A DNA stretch of 64,000 nucleotides, taken from contig CALIXS010000025.1 of assembly GCA_938046095.1 (NCBI GenBank), positions 62,001-126,000 of the forward strand, read 5' to 3'. This document shows, in pieces, positions 34,337 to 42,698 of the stretch. The stretch is from an uncultured Clostridia bacterium. Its GTDB lineage: Bacteria; Bacillota; Clostridia; Peptostreptococcales; Anaerovoracaceae. The notes beneath the pieces were generated by a model, which had not been told where the DNA came from, made no database searches, and saw only the letters and a list, made by a program, of their open reading frames with translations. Both the position numbers and the translations under genes were made by a program. Positions within the stretch are counted from its first letter, which is position 1. The number at the start of each line of letters is the position of its first letter.

Positions 34337-34375
34337 AAAAAGCCTGCACTACGAAAATACGAGATGCAGGCTTTT
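34337..34375. terminator. Bidirectional terminator between malic enzyme and the convergent transglutaminase-like gene
   Basis: AAAAGCCTGCA and TGCAGGCTTTT form an 11-bp stem around a 17-base loop, with A and T runs on the outer sides. Confidence 0.85.
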
Positions 34376-34422
34376 CAGACGTTTCAGCTGCAGAGTGCTC
34401 CGGCTTTCTGCTGTAGAAACGC

Positions 34423-35811
34423 TTATTCTATTATCCTTGACAGTATGCGTCTGCCGAATACGGCCTCGCCGTTTTTTAGCATGTCGAGCGACGTTTCCGC
34501 CTCACCGATCTGGTTGTCGTACGGGTCGTTTCTGTAAAACTTCTTCGCAGGTATGAACGGTTCCTGTATGTCGCAGTTGAATACCATGCGGTATGGGTCG
34601 ATATTTCCGAAATAGAAGTCGTTGTCGGCTTTGCTGCCGCGCCGTACGGCAGCGCCGCCGAAGGACGGATCGACAGGTCTGAAGCCGACTCCTTTGAAGT
34701 AGCAAAGTGCCCAGTCGTGACTGCCCCCGCTCTTGCCGTCGGTGCATATTCCCGATTCCCATCTCGCAGGGATACCGTTATATCTGCAAAGCGTGATGAA
34801 GAGGGATGCCTGAAGGCCGCAGTCGCCTCTGCCCCTTAATCCGAAATATTCCGGAAGCTGGTCGATGGAGGCATAGTCTCTTACATAAGCGTATGTACAT
34901 TTGTGCGTGATGAAGTCGTATATCTTTCTTGCAATCTTTGTCTTGTCTGCCTCTTTACCCACTATCATGTCCGAAAGCGCTTCGATAAACGGCGTGAACA
35001 CGTAGTGAGGAGCCTTTTCCTCGAGATCGGAGGCTCTGACCTGCTGCAGAAGCTCCGCCTCCCGCTCTGCGGTAACGGTTTTGCCCGCTTCGAGGATATC
35101 CTTGTATGACATATACGTTTCTGTGAACACGGTCTTTACCCTCACGGAAAAATCTCTCGTTTTGCTGCCGTCCGCCTCAAAGTACGCGGTACGCTGGGGA
35201 ACCGTCCCGGGCGCTATCCTGCATTTCTGTGAGGAAGAAACAAATTCGATCGATTTGACACCGGAACCCTGCGGGTTGGGATAAGGCAAATGAATACGCA
35301 GCATGTTGCCGTCGGCATATGCTTTTTTGACTTTGCACGTATATTCTATGTCGGTGACGACGGTAGCACTGCCGTTTTTCTTCATGAGTTTACGCGAATC
35401 GGCAACAGTTTGATCATCATCCTTCGGATACGTGCTGCCCGGCCATTCGCGAAGCAGTTTGCTCGTTATGAACAAAGAGGAAACGCTCAGTGAGGCGTAT
35501 TTTTTTCTTCCATTTATAAAGACATAATCGGTATCAAGCGCGAGCTTTTCAAAATCCTTTTCTCCGAAGCCCGGGGCGTACTTTGCTATGGCTGCTATGA
35601 GCTGCTTTTCGCTTAGCCTGTATTCGCATTTGATGATTTCGGCGTTATGGATTTCGACGAGAATGCGCTCCTTGACTATGTCGGGGAGATTGTCTCTCAT
35701 CAGGTGGTTTTTTGCTTTCTCCGCAAATTCGTCAAAATAGCCTGCACCCTTGAGCTTCTCGAGCTCGGGCGGAAGGCTCACGGCAAGTGATCTGACAAAG
35801 CTTTCGTTCAT
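34423..35811 (-). CDS. Transglutaminase-like domain protein
   Basis: A 462-residue soluble protein whose C-terminal half holds a transglutaminase/cysteine-protease-like core. The catalytic triad residues are visible: Cys in GLRGRGDCGLQASLF, His in GGSHDWALCYF and Asp in FRPVDPSFGG. The N-terminal half (about 1-260) has no recognised domain and may be an all-helical plus beta-sandwich accessory part. There is no signal peptide and no membrane segment, so the enzyme appears cytosolic, unlike most bacterial transglutaminase-like proteins, which face outward. It may act as a peptidase or amidase; substrate unknown. AGGAGG precedes the start on the minus strand (35819-35824). Confidence 0.8.
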   Translation of the reverse strand: MNESFVRSLAVSLPPELEKLKGAGYFDEFAEKAKNHLMRDNLPDIVKERILVEIHNAEIIKCEYRLSEKQLIAAIAKYAPGFGEKDFEKLALDTDYVFINGRKKYASLSVSSLFITSKLLREWPGSTYPKDDDQTVADSRKLMKKNGSATVVTDIEYTCKVKKAYADGNMLRIHLPYPNPQGSGVKSIEFVSSSQKCRIAPGTVPQRTAYFEADGSKTRDFSVRVKTVFTETYMSYKDILEAGKTVTAEREAELLQQVRASDLEEKAPHYVFTPFIEALSDMIVGKEADKTKIARKIYDFITHKCTYAYVRDYASIDQLPEYFGLRGRGDCGLQASLFITLCRYNGIPARWESGICTDGKSGGSHDWALCYFKGVGFRPVDPSFGGAAVRRGSKADNDFYFGNIDPYRMVFNCDIQEPFIPAKKFYRNDPYDNQIGEAETSLDMLKNGEAVFGRRILSRIIE

Positions 35812-35849
35812 TATAGGTCCTCCTTCGGGTCAGTTTCGTGATACTTTAG

Positions 35850-35879
35850 ATTATATACAGTTGCTTGACACAAGTCCAA
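35850..35879 (-). promoter_or_regulatory. Promoter of the transglutaminase-like gene
   Basis: On the minus strand TTGGAC (35874-35879) and TATAAT (35850-35855) with an 18-base spacer. It overlaps the pyrR promoter on the other strand, whose -35 lies in this spacer. Confidence 0.6.
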
Positions 35880-35893
35880 TATTATTATATTAT
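35865..35893 (+). promoter_or_regulatory. Promoter of the pyrR-uracil permease operon
   Basis: A perfect TTGACA at 35865-35870, 17-base spacer, TATTAT at 35888-35893. Transcription would start near 35900 and give a leader of about 150 bases. Confidence 0.75.
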
Positions 35894-35920
35894 CTGATGC
35901 AGATAAAGAACATCTTTAAG

Positions 35921-36016
35921 TCGGTACAGAGATGCCGGCAAGATAGTGTATCAGCAGGATAATTCCAGGTGATAATTCCAAAACGCAATCTTGTCCGGCA
36001 TGTCCGGACATTTTTT
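35921..36016 (+). promoter_or_regulatory. PyrR-dependent transcription attenuator
   Basis: The leader holds a PyrR-binding-loop-like element, CAGAGATGCCGGCAAGAT at 35927-35944. Its part ATGCCGGCAAGAT is complementary, with one bulged base, to ATCTTGTCCGGCAT at 35988-36001, which overlaps the 5' arm of an intrinsic terminator (TGTCCGG 35992-35998 with CCGGACA 36004-36010, then six T). The two structures exclude each other, the classical layout by which UMP-bound PyrR promotes termination of pyr genes. Confidence 0.75.
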
Positions 36017-36048
36017 ATGTCGCCGAGGTGGGGGAGGTCAACATCCGG

Positions 36049-36609
36049 ATGAAATTCAAATCACAGCTTATGACAACAGATGAGGTTATCAGGGCACTCA
36101 GGAGGATCGCGCATCAGATCACGGAGAGGAACAACGGCGTCACTAATGTAATTGTCATGGGTATAGCAAACGGAGGGATACCTCTCAGCCGCCAGCTTGC
36201 CGATTATCTTAAGGTGATAGAGGGGCGGGAGGTACCTGTGGGCGTACTCGATATCAGCTGCCACAGGGACGATATCGAAGACCGTCACGATCCTGAGAGA
36301 CTTGCTGCGTGCGGTGAGGACAGTCTGACAGATCTGCCGTGCGACATAAACGGCAAAAATGTGGTACTTGTAGACGATGTCCTCTATACGGGCAGGACAG
36401 CGAGAGCTGCTTTTGATGCACTTTCCGATCATGGACGCGCCGGGACGATACAGTTAGCCGTTTTGATCGACAGAGGGCACAGGGAGCTTCCGATCAGAGC
36501 CGATTACGTCGGAAAGAACATTCCGACGTCACATAATGAGACGATATCTGTTGACTTTGACGAGACGGGTATGCTTCCCGTAGTCAACATCTACGACATA
36601 AGCGTTTGA
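36049..36609 (+). CDS. pyrR: Bifunctional pyr operon attenuator/uracil phosphoribosyltransferase PyrR
   Basis: PyrR binds pyr mRNA leaders in response to UMP and PRPP, and also has low uracil phosphoribosyltransferase activity. The protein (186 aa) starts MKFKSQLMTTDEVIRALRRIAHQITE, has the GIANGGIPLSRQLADYL segment, the family signature DISCHRDDIEDR and the PRPP loop VVLVDDVLYTGRTARAA. I chose ATG at 36049, about 11 bases after GGGGGAGG; an in-frame GTG at 36028 overlaps that ribosome binding site. The gene sits behind a PyrR-type attenuator, so it is autoregulated, and it is followed by the uracil permease gene. Confidence 0.95.
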   Translation: MKFKSQLMTTDEVIRALRRIAHQITERNNGVTNVIVMGIANGGIPLSRQLADYLKVIEGREVPVGVLDISCHRDDIEDRHDPERLAACGEDSLTDLPCDINGKNVVLVDDVLYTGRTARAAFDALSDHGRAGTIQLAVLIDRGHRELPIRADYVGKNIPTSHNETISVDFDETGMLPVVNIYDISV

Positions 36610-36653
36610 TGTTCGATTCGTTTTTTTGTTCTGCTGATGTAAAGGAGAAAATA

Positions 36654-37970
36654 ATGACTGACAAGAAAGACATCAATTCCGACAGCATCTACGATGCACG
36701 GAGACTGGGGATACCGAAAATGCTTATCCTCGGTCTTCAGCATACATTCGCGATGTTCGGAGCGACAGTGCTCGTGCCGCTGCTTACGGGGCTCAGCGTT
36801 TCCACGACTCTTCTGATGGCGGGTATCGGAACGCTTTTGTTCCATCTGTTGACAAGAGGCTCCGTTCCGGCGTTCCTCGGGTCATCGTTCGCGTTCTTGG
36901 GCGGCTACGCCGCAGTGGCTCCTCTGCTTGAGGACGGCTCGTCAAATACCGAGCTGCTCCCGTACGCATGCGGCGGCGTATTCTGCGCCGGCCTCGTGTA
37001 CGTCGTCATGGCGGCGCTTATCAAAGCATTCGGTGCGCGCAAAATCATGAGGTTTTTCCCTCCTGTCGTCACAGGTCCTATAATAATCGCAATCGGACTT
37101 ATATTATCACCGTCAGCTATAGCAAACTGCGAAACGAATTGGCCGGTCGCTCTCGTCGCTCTTGTTACGATAATCGTATTCAATATATGGGGAAGAGGAA
37201 TGACGAAAATCATTCCTATAATATTGGGCGTCATTGCGTCGTATATTGTGGCGCTCATAATGGGAGAGGTTAATTTTTCAAATATGCCGGATTCAATCGT
37301 GGCGCTGCCGCCTATTACTTTGATGAAATTCGATGTTTCGGCCATCATAACCATCATGCCGATAGCGCTTGCGACGATGATGGAGCATATCGGAGATATA
37401 ACGGCGATAGGTGCAACGACGAACAGGAATTACATTGCGGATCCCGGGCTTCACAGGACGCTGCTCGGCGACGGACTCGCCACATGTCTCGCATCAGCGT
37501 TCGGAGGCCCTGCAAACACGACATACGGTGAGAATACGGGCGTTCTTGCGCTGACAAAGATATACGACCCGCGTGTAATCAGGATAGCGGCGTGCTTTGC
37601 GGTTATACTGTCTTTTTTTCCTCAGATCAGCTATATCATCGAGTCTGTTCCCGCAGCAACGATAGGCGGTGTTTCGCTTATCCTGTACGGGATGATATCG
37701 GCCATCGGCATCAGAAATGTAGTTGAAAACCGTGTCGACTTTACAAAATCGAGGAATACGATAATCGCGGCGCTGATACTCGTGTGCGCTCTCGGCTTCA
37801 ATTCGACGGGCGGAATAACCTTCCACATCGCTTCGGCTGATATCACGCTGTCGGGACTTGCTATTGCGGCTATCGTAGGAATAGCTGTAAACGCAATACT
37901 TCCGGGTAACGATTACGAGTTCAGGGAGGAAGAAGGAACGGAAGAGAAATTCCAGACCTTTAAGCTGTAA
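36654..37970 (+). CDS. Uracil permease (NCS2 family)
   Basis: A nucleobase:H+ symporter of the NCS2 family (438 aa, about 12-14 membrane segments including two half-helices). Hallmarks: the N-terminal GLQHTFAMFGATVLVPLLTGL, the first half-site SSFAFLGG, ALATMMEHIGDITAIGATTNRNYI with the substrate-binding Glu, and GGPANTTYGENTGVLALTKIYDPRVIRIAA. The last signature is shared by UraA and PyrP. ATG at 36654 has AAAGGAG upstream; the frame extends upstream but without a better site. It belongs to the pyrR operon, so its expression falls when UMP is high. Confidence 0.92.
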   Translation: MTDKKDINSDSIYDARRLGIPKMLILGLQHTFAMFGATVLVPLLTGLSVSTTLLMAGIGTLLFHLLTRGSVPAFLGSSFAFLGGYAAVAPLLEDGSSNTELLPYACGGVFCAGLVYVVMAALIKAFGARKIMRFFPPVVTGPIIIAIGLILSPSAIANCETNWPVALVALVTIIVFNIWGRGMTKIIPIILGVIASYIVALIMGEVNFSNMPDSIVALPPITLMKFDVSAIITIMPIALATMMEHIGDITAIGATTNRNYIADPGLHRTLLGDGLATCLASAFGGPANTTYGENTGVLALTKIYDPRVIRIAACFAVILSFFPQISYIIESVPAATIGGVSLILYGMISAIGIRNVVENRVDFTKSRNTIIAALILVCALGFNSTGGITFHIASADITLSGLAIAAIVGIAVNAILPGNDYEFREEEGTEEKFQTFKL

Positions 37971-37997
37971 ATCACAATAAATATAAGAACGGATTTG

Positions 37998-38036
37998 AGA
38001 ACTTACGTTTACTTTTTGTTCGCGGTATGATATAAT
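37998..38036 (+). promoter_or_regulatory. lexA promoter with an SOS (LexA) box
   Basis: GAAC-TTAC-GTTT at 37999-38010 matches the Gram-positive LexA operator pattern GAAC-N4-GTTY, and overlaps the -35 region (TTTACT 38008-38013). The -10 TATAAT is at 38031-38036, spacer 17. This is the expected autoregulation of lexA. Confidence 0.75.
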
Positions 38037-38073
38037 CTCACTATGCTAAAGCAGGTTAACAAGGAGAAATCAT

Positions 38074-38736
38074 ATGTCCAAGGCTAAAGAAAAGGCGAGG
38101 GCACGCGAGCGGCGTATCCTCGAGTTTATGCGCGAGGAGGTGGCGCTCCGCGGTTACGCTCCGACGGTACGCGAGATAGGCACCGCTCTCGGTATCAGAT
38201 CGACGTCGACGGTGCACAAGGATATTGCGAGTCTTGTAGCACAGGGAAGCATCCGCAAGGATCCCGCCAAGCCACGGGCACTCGTACTCGTCGATCAGTA
38301 TGAGCCCGGGCAGACGGGCAGTTCATATTCGAATACGGAGAGCGCCTGCGAGGAGACCGTGGAGATTCCGATCGTCGGCAATGTTGCCGCGGGACAGCCT
38401 ATACTTGCGGAGGAGAACATCGAAGATTCCCTGCCGGTACCTGCGAGGTATGTGAACGGCAGGAATTATATGCTCAGGGTAAGGGGAGAGTCGATGATCA
38501 ATGCCGGCATATTCGACGGCGATCTTATTCTTGTTGAGCAGGCCGAGACGGCAAGGAACGGAGAAATCGTCGTGGCGATGGTCGACGGCTTTGAGAGCGA
38601 GGCCACGGTCAAGACGTTTTATAAGGAGAACGGTCACGTAAGACTGCAGCCCGAGAACGATGTCATGAGCCCTATCATAGTCAAGGACGCTAAGATACTC
38701 GGCAAGGTCAGGGGCGTATTCCGTTACTATAATTGA
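38074..38736 (+). CDS. lexA: LexA repressor
   Basis: Repressor of the SOS response. The N-terminal winged helix (about residues 1-70) contains the DNA-reading segment YAPTVREIGTALGIRSTSTVHKDI, and the C-terminal S24 peptidase-like half has the self-cleavage bond Ala106-Gly107 in VGNVAAGQPI, the nucleophile Ser140 in VRGESM and Lys180 in ATVKTF. Length 220 aa is normal. AAGGAG precedes the ATG. A LexA box lies over its own promoter. The gene stands alone, ahead of rpsO. Confidence 0.95.
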   Translation: MSKAKEKARARERRILEFMREEVALRGYAPTVREIGTALGIRSTSTVHKDIASLVAQGSIRKDPAKPRALVLVDQYEPGQTGSSYSNTESACEETVEIPIVGNVAAGQPILAEENIEDSLPVPARYVNGRNYMLRVRGESMINAGIFDGDLILVEQAETARNGEIVVAMVDGFESEATVKTFYKENGHVRLQPENDVMSPIIVKDAKILGKVRGVFRYYN

Positions 38737-38791
38737 CGCCTGACAGTCGTATTCGTATCATAATTATACTGTAATTTATACATATGACCGG

Positions 38792-38820
38792 TTGCAATCG
38801 GTACCGGTTTATGTTATATT
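38792..38820 (+). promoter_or_regulatory. Promoter of rpsO
   Basis: TTGCAA at 38792-38797 and TATATT at 38815-38820, 17-base spacer. The following leader of about 80 bases is where S15 usually represses its own translation; I did not resolve its fold. Confidence 0.5.
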
Positions 38821-38909
38821 TAGTTGTCATTTACTTTTGCTCAGTCGTTAGCGATACTCCGACGCCGACCCGGCAAAAGCGCATTATCAGAAAAGGAGAT
38901 TACAAAACA

Positions 38910-39176
38910 ATGATCACAAAAGAAAAAAAGGCCGAGATCGTCAGCGAATACGCTGCCAAGGCAGGCGATACGGGGTCACCTGAGGTGCAGATCGCGATCC
39001 TTACCGCGAGAATAAACGACCTCAACGAGCATCTTAAGACTCATGCGAAGGATCACCATTCAAGAAGAGGCCTTCTGAAGATGGTAGGTAAGAGAAGGAA
39101 CCTTCTGAATTATCTCAAGGAAGCAGACATAGAGAGATATAGAACGCTTATCAATCGTTTGGGATTAAGAAAGTAA
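38910..39176 (+). CDS. rpsO: Ribosomal protein S15
   Basis: The 88-residue primary rRNA-binding protein of the 30S platform. Family segments: ITKEKKAEIVSEYAAKAGDTGSPEVQIAILTARI (N-terminal helices) and LKTHAKDHHSRRGLLKMVGKRRNLLNYLK (the 16S binding face). AAAAGGAG stands nine bases before the ATG at 38910; the frame extends upstream to 38784 but this is the leader. It is followed by a strong terminator and then pnp, an order that is common in bacteria. Confidence 0.97.
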   Translation: MITKEKKAEIVSEYAAKAGDTGSPEVQIAILTARINDLNEHLKTHAKDHHSRRGLLKMVGKRRNLLNYLKEADIERYRTLINRLGLRK

Positions 39177-39197
39177 TAAACTTACTAAGTTTTTCTG

Positions 39198-39223
39198 GCG
39201 GGGCTTATAAGCCCCGCTTTTTT
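39198..39223 (+). terminator. Terminator after rpsO
   Basis: GCGGGGCTTA and TAAGCCCCGC form a perfect inverted repeat (39198-39217) followed by seven T. Confidence 0.9.
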
Positions 39224-39290
39224 AAGGCTTACAGCCGGTCAGCTACTGCCAGGCGAGAATAATAAACAGGAAGGAGTTGTTTATTGCAAT

Positions 39291-41384
39291 ATGGCAAGAT
39301 TTACAGATTACAGAACATTTAAGACGGCGGTCGGAGGAAGGCTGCTTCAACTGGAGATCGGGAAGGTCTGCGAGCAGGCAAACGGTCAGGTAATGATCAG
39401 GTACGGCGATTCCGTGGTCAGTGTTACGGTATGCGCCTCAAAGGATCCGAGGCCGGACATCGATTTTTTGCCGCTCTCATGCGATTACGAAGAAAAGATG
39501 TACGCTGCCGGCAAGATACCGGGCGGCTTCATCAAGAGAGAGGGCAGGCCGAGCGAGAAAGCAGTTCTTTGTTCGAGGCTCATGGACAGGCCGCTCAGAC
39601 CGTTGTTTCCCAAGGGATATTATAACGATGTCGTAGTCGTGGCTACGGTGATGTCGGTAGATCCGGACTGCGAGACTGATATCATGGCGATGATCGGATC
39701 GTCGGTTGCACTTGCGATCTCCGATATCCCGTGGGATGGGCCTACAGGATCGGTCAGAGTCGGCAGAGTCGACGGCAGATTTGTCATAAATCCTACGCTC
39801 GCACAGAGAGATATATCGGATATCAACCTTACTGTAGCCGGGACAAAAGAAGCAATAATGATGGTAGAGGCCGGCGCGAATGAGGTTCCTGAGGAAGATA
39901 TGCTCGACGCGATATTTTTCGGTCACGAAGAGATTAGGAAACTCGTCGATTTCATAGACGAGGTGATCGCTGAGGTCGGCAAGCCTAAGCAGGAGGTCGA
40001 GCTGTATAAGGTGCCTGAGGATATAGATGCCGCCGTAAGAGAATTTTCGTCGGATAAGATGCGCGAAGCGATACATACGGACGACAAGCAGGAGAGGCTC
40101 GACAACATGGACGCCGTAGAGGCTGAAACAAAAGAGTATTTTGCAGGCATATATCCTGATAACGACAAGGATATCGCCGCCGTTTTGTATAACGTAAAAA
40201 AAGAAAACGTAAGGGCCATGATACTCGACGACGGCATAAGACCTGACAGCCGCAGGCTTGACGAGATCAGACCTGTCTGGTGTGAGACGGGCCTTCTCCC
40301 GAGGACTCACGGCAGCGGACTGTTCAAGAGAGGTCAAACCCAGGTGATGTCGGTAGCTACACTCGCTCCCGCGAGCGAATCGCAGACGATTGACGGTATA
40401 ACCGAACAGACTGAAAAGAGATATATGCATCACTATAATTTCCCGGGATACTGTACGGGTGAGGCGAAATCACCGAGAAGTCCCGGCAGAAGGGAGATAG
40501 GGCACGGCGCTCTCGCCGAGAGGGCACTTATACCTGTTCTTCCGTCAGTCGAGGAATTCCCTTACGCTATCAGGGTGGTGTCGGAGGTGCTTTCATCCAA
40601 CGGGTCGAGCTCGATGGCATCGACGTGCGGATCGTGTCTTGCCCTTATGGATGCCGGCCTTCCTCTCAAGAGGCCCGTGGCGGGCATCGCTATGGGACTC
40701 ATCGAAAGAGTCGAAGAGGACGGAACGAGCAAAATGGCGATATTGTCGGATATTCAGGGCATGGAAGACTTTCTCGGAGATATGGACTTTAAGGTTACGG
40801 GAACGGAAGTCGGCGTAACGGCGATCCAGATGGATATAAAGGTCCACGGGCTTTCGCGCGATATACTTCAGCAGGCGCTTACACAGGCGAGAGAGGGCAG
40901 GATGCATATAATGGGCATAATGCTCGAGGAGATTCCTGAACCGCGGAAGGAGCTCAGCAAGTACGCTCCGAGAGCTATCTCGATGAGGATAGACCCTGAC
41001 AAGATAAGGATAGTCATAGGCAAGGGCGGAGAAACGATAAACGGTATGGTCGACAAGTATGACGTCAAGATAGACATCGACGACGACGGCCTTGTATCGA
41101 TCTACGGCATCGACGGCAAAAAAGCGGAGGAATGCAAGAAGGCGATAGAGCTTCTGACAAAAGATGTCGAGATCGGCGAGGTATACGAGGGCAGGGTCAC
41201 GAGGATAATGACCTTCGGTGCTTTTATAGAGATATTGCCGGGCAAGGAGGGACTCCTCCACATATCGAAGATGGCGGATCACAGAGTTGAGAAGGTCGAA
41301 GATGTCATGAACATCGGAGATACTGTCACGGTCAAGGTCAGGGAGATCGACAGCCAGAACAGGATCAACCTGCTCCGGGCATAG
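39291..41384 (+). CDS. pnp: Polyribonucleotide nucleotidyltransferase (PNPase)
   Basis: A 3'-5' phosphorolytic exoribonuclease of the degradosome. Domain order is standard: first RNase PH domain (1-210), helical linker (240-310), second RNase PH domain (310-545, with active-site GLLPRTHGSGLFKRGQTQ and RREIGHGALAERAL), KH domain (about 553-612, VIGKGGETINGM) and S1 domain (about 620-690, GRVTRIMTFGAFIEILPGKEGLLHIS). Length 697 aa is normal. The start at 39291 lies 13 bases after GGAAGGAG, a rather long spacing, but no other start fits the family. A T-rich leader follows the rpsO terminator. Confidence 0.97.
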   Translation: MARFTDYRTFKTAVGGRLLQLEIGKVCEQANGQVMIRYGDSVVSVTVCASKDPRPDIDFLPLSCDYEEKMYAAGKIPGGFIKREGRPSEKAVLCSRLMDRPLRPLFPKGYYNDVVVVATVMSVDPDCETDIMAMIGSSVALAISDIPWDGPTGSVRVGRVDGRFVINPTLAQRDISDINLTVAGTKEAIMMVEAGANEVPEEDMLDAIFFGHEEIRKLVDFIDEVIAEVGKPKQEVELYKVPEDIDAAVREFSSDKMREAIHTDDKQERLDNMDAVEAETKEYFAGIYPDNDKDIAAVLYNVKKENVRAMILDDGIRPDSRRLDEIRPVWCETGLLPRTHGSGLFKRGQTQVMSVATLAPASESQTIDGITEQTEKRYMHHYNFPGYCTGEAKSPRSPGRREIGHGALAERALIPVLPSVEEFPYAIRVVSEVLSSNGSSSMASTCGSCLALMDAGLPLKRPVAGIAMGLIERVEEDGTSKMAILSDIQGMEDFLGDMDFKVTGTEVGVTAIQMDIKVHGLSRDILQQALTQAREGRMHIMGIMLEEIPEPRKELSKYAPRAISMRIDPDKIRIVIGKGGETINGMVDKYDVKIDIDDDGLVSIYGIDGKKAEECKKAIELLTKDVEIGEVYEGRVTRIMTFGAFIEILPGKEGLLHISKMADHRVEKVEDVMNIGDTVTVKVREIDSQNRINLLRA

Positions 41385-41466
41385 TCGCCGGCAGGTGCGG
41401 GAGGTCGCTTCGCAGGACATGTATTCCTATCGTAAGTATTCGTAATGAGGTTGAGGAGGTACAGCG

Positions 41467-42330
41467 ATGGAAAACACAAGATATTTTCATGATACGATCA
41501 TGAGCAGACAGTCATGCAGAGATTTTATGGACGAACATGTAGAGACAGAGGCGCTCGTCAAGGTCAACAAAGAATACGAGGCTGTAGACAGACTTATTCC
41601 GGATATTGCCACCGAAATCCGGTATGTTGACTATAATCGGGAGCTTCTTGCGGGCAGCGTCGGATATAACGGGTACTCGATCAAAGCGCCGAAGTATATC
41701 GTTATGATGTCTGATGTAAAGGAGCACTATCTCGAGAATGCCGGGTATCTTGCACAGGCGTTGACGCTCAAGCTCACGGAGCTCGGTATAGCTGCGTGCT
41801 GGCTCACCGTCAACGATTCAGAGGCCGTAAAAAAGAATCTGGGCTTCGACAGCAATATGGAGGTTGTAACTGTTATTGCTATCGGCTATCGTAACAAAGA
41901 GAGCAAAGAGGTAAGGCTCGATATCGTAAGTCCGTCAAATGTAACAATGACCGAGACTAAAACGCAGATTGCCCCTAAGATAAGCCTCGACTCGCTTTTG
42001 TTCGACAAGACATTCGGCAGGCCGTTCAACAAAGGAGAGCTGTATGGCGAGCTCGAGGACGGACTTCTTGCAATAAGTCATGCGCAGTCGTTTTTTAACA
42101 GACAGCCGTACAGAGTAATCGTAGGCGACAGCGATATCTGCCTGACAGGCATCGAGGACGGGATGACCGGTGAAAAGGATGCACACCTGAATTACGGCAT
42201 CGTAATGTTCAATTTTGTTGCGGTGCTCGGCTCGCTCAGGGCTAAGGCGCCGAAGTGGAGCTTCGAGGCGCCCGACAGGGATCTTAAGCTTCCGAAGGAA
42301 GCGTGCTTTGTCGCCCGCTGCAAAATATAA
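41467..42330 (+). CDS. Nitroreductase-like flavoprotein (TM1586 type)
   Basis: A 287-residue protein with two weakly repeated nitroreductase-like halves, as in the Putative TM nitroreductase family. The start SRQSCRDFMDEHVE resembles the FMN-binding N terminus (SxRxxRxF) with Cys at position 4 of the motif; APKYIVMMSDVKEHYLENAGYLAQALTLKLTELGIAACWL corresponds to the dimer and FMN core. The second half contains ISHAQSFFNRQPYRVIV. Substrate unknown; FMN binding is inferred from the family. Good GGAGG upstream. It stands between pnp and the ileS T-box. Confidence 0.75.
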   Translation: MENTRYFHDTIMSRQSCRDFMDEHVETEALVKVNKEYEAVDRLIPDIATEIRYVDYNRELLAGSVGYNGYSIKAPKYIVMMSDVKEHYLENAGYLAQALTLKLTELGIAACWLTVNDSEAVKKNLGFDSNMEVVTVIAIGYRNKESKEVRLDIVSPSNVTMTETKTQIAPKISLDSLLFDKTFGRPFNKGELYGELEDGLLAISHAQSFFNRQPYRVIVGDSDICLTGIEDGMTGEKDAHLNYGIVMFNFVAVLGSLRAKAPKWSFEAPDRDLKLPKEACFVARCKI

Positions 42331-42415
42331 GCGGAGTCTGAAGTCTTTGCTTAAGAGCGCCATGACGCTTGTAAGCCGCCTGTCAAAAAGCATAAAGAAG
42401 TTTGCAGAACAATAC

Positions 42416-42444
42416 TTGAAATCGTCTTATGATAGTGGTAAAAT
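42416..42444 (+). promoter_or_regulatory. Promoter of the T-box/ileS unit
   Basis: TTGAAA at 42416-42421 and TAAAAT at 42439-42444, 17-base spacer. Confidence 0.65.
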
Positions 42445-42451
42445 CCCATTT

Positions 42452-42680
42452 ATAAGTCAATAAACGGGGACAATGATCGGAACCAAAGTAGCTTCGGCCG
42501 ATAGCAATACAGAGAGCAGAGCGGATGCTGAGAGCCCTGCGGCCATGCCGATATGCGAATATCACTCCGAGAGTCCCGCACTTTAATGAGAGGCACCTTG
42601 TCAGAGGTATGCAACTAGGGTGGTACCGCGGTTTATAAAAAATCGTCCCTAATCGGTGAGTCCGGTTAGGGATTTTGTTT
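42452..42680 (+). promoter_or_regulatory. T-box riboswitch, isoleucine-specific
   Basis: The leader of ileS in the gene-free stretch 42331-42698. The conserved antiterminator AGGGTGGTACCGCG is at 42617-42630, and the intrinsic terminator stem (CCCTAATCGG with the GTTAGGG arm, ending in TTTTGTTT) at 42646-42680. The likely specifier codon is ATC at 42561-42563, in GAATATCAC, reading tRNA-Ile. Uncharged tRNA-Ile pairs with the specifier and the antiterminator bulge and allows readthrough into ileS. Boundaries are estimated from the promoter and terminator. Confidence 0.9.
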
Positions 42681-42698
42681 ATTCAGAAAGGAAGCACG

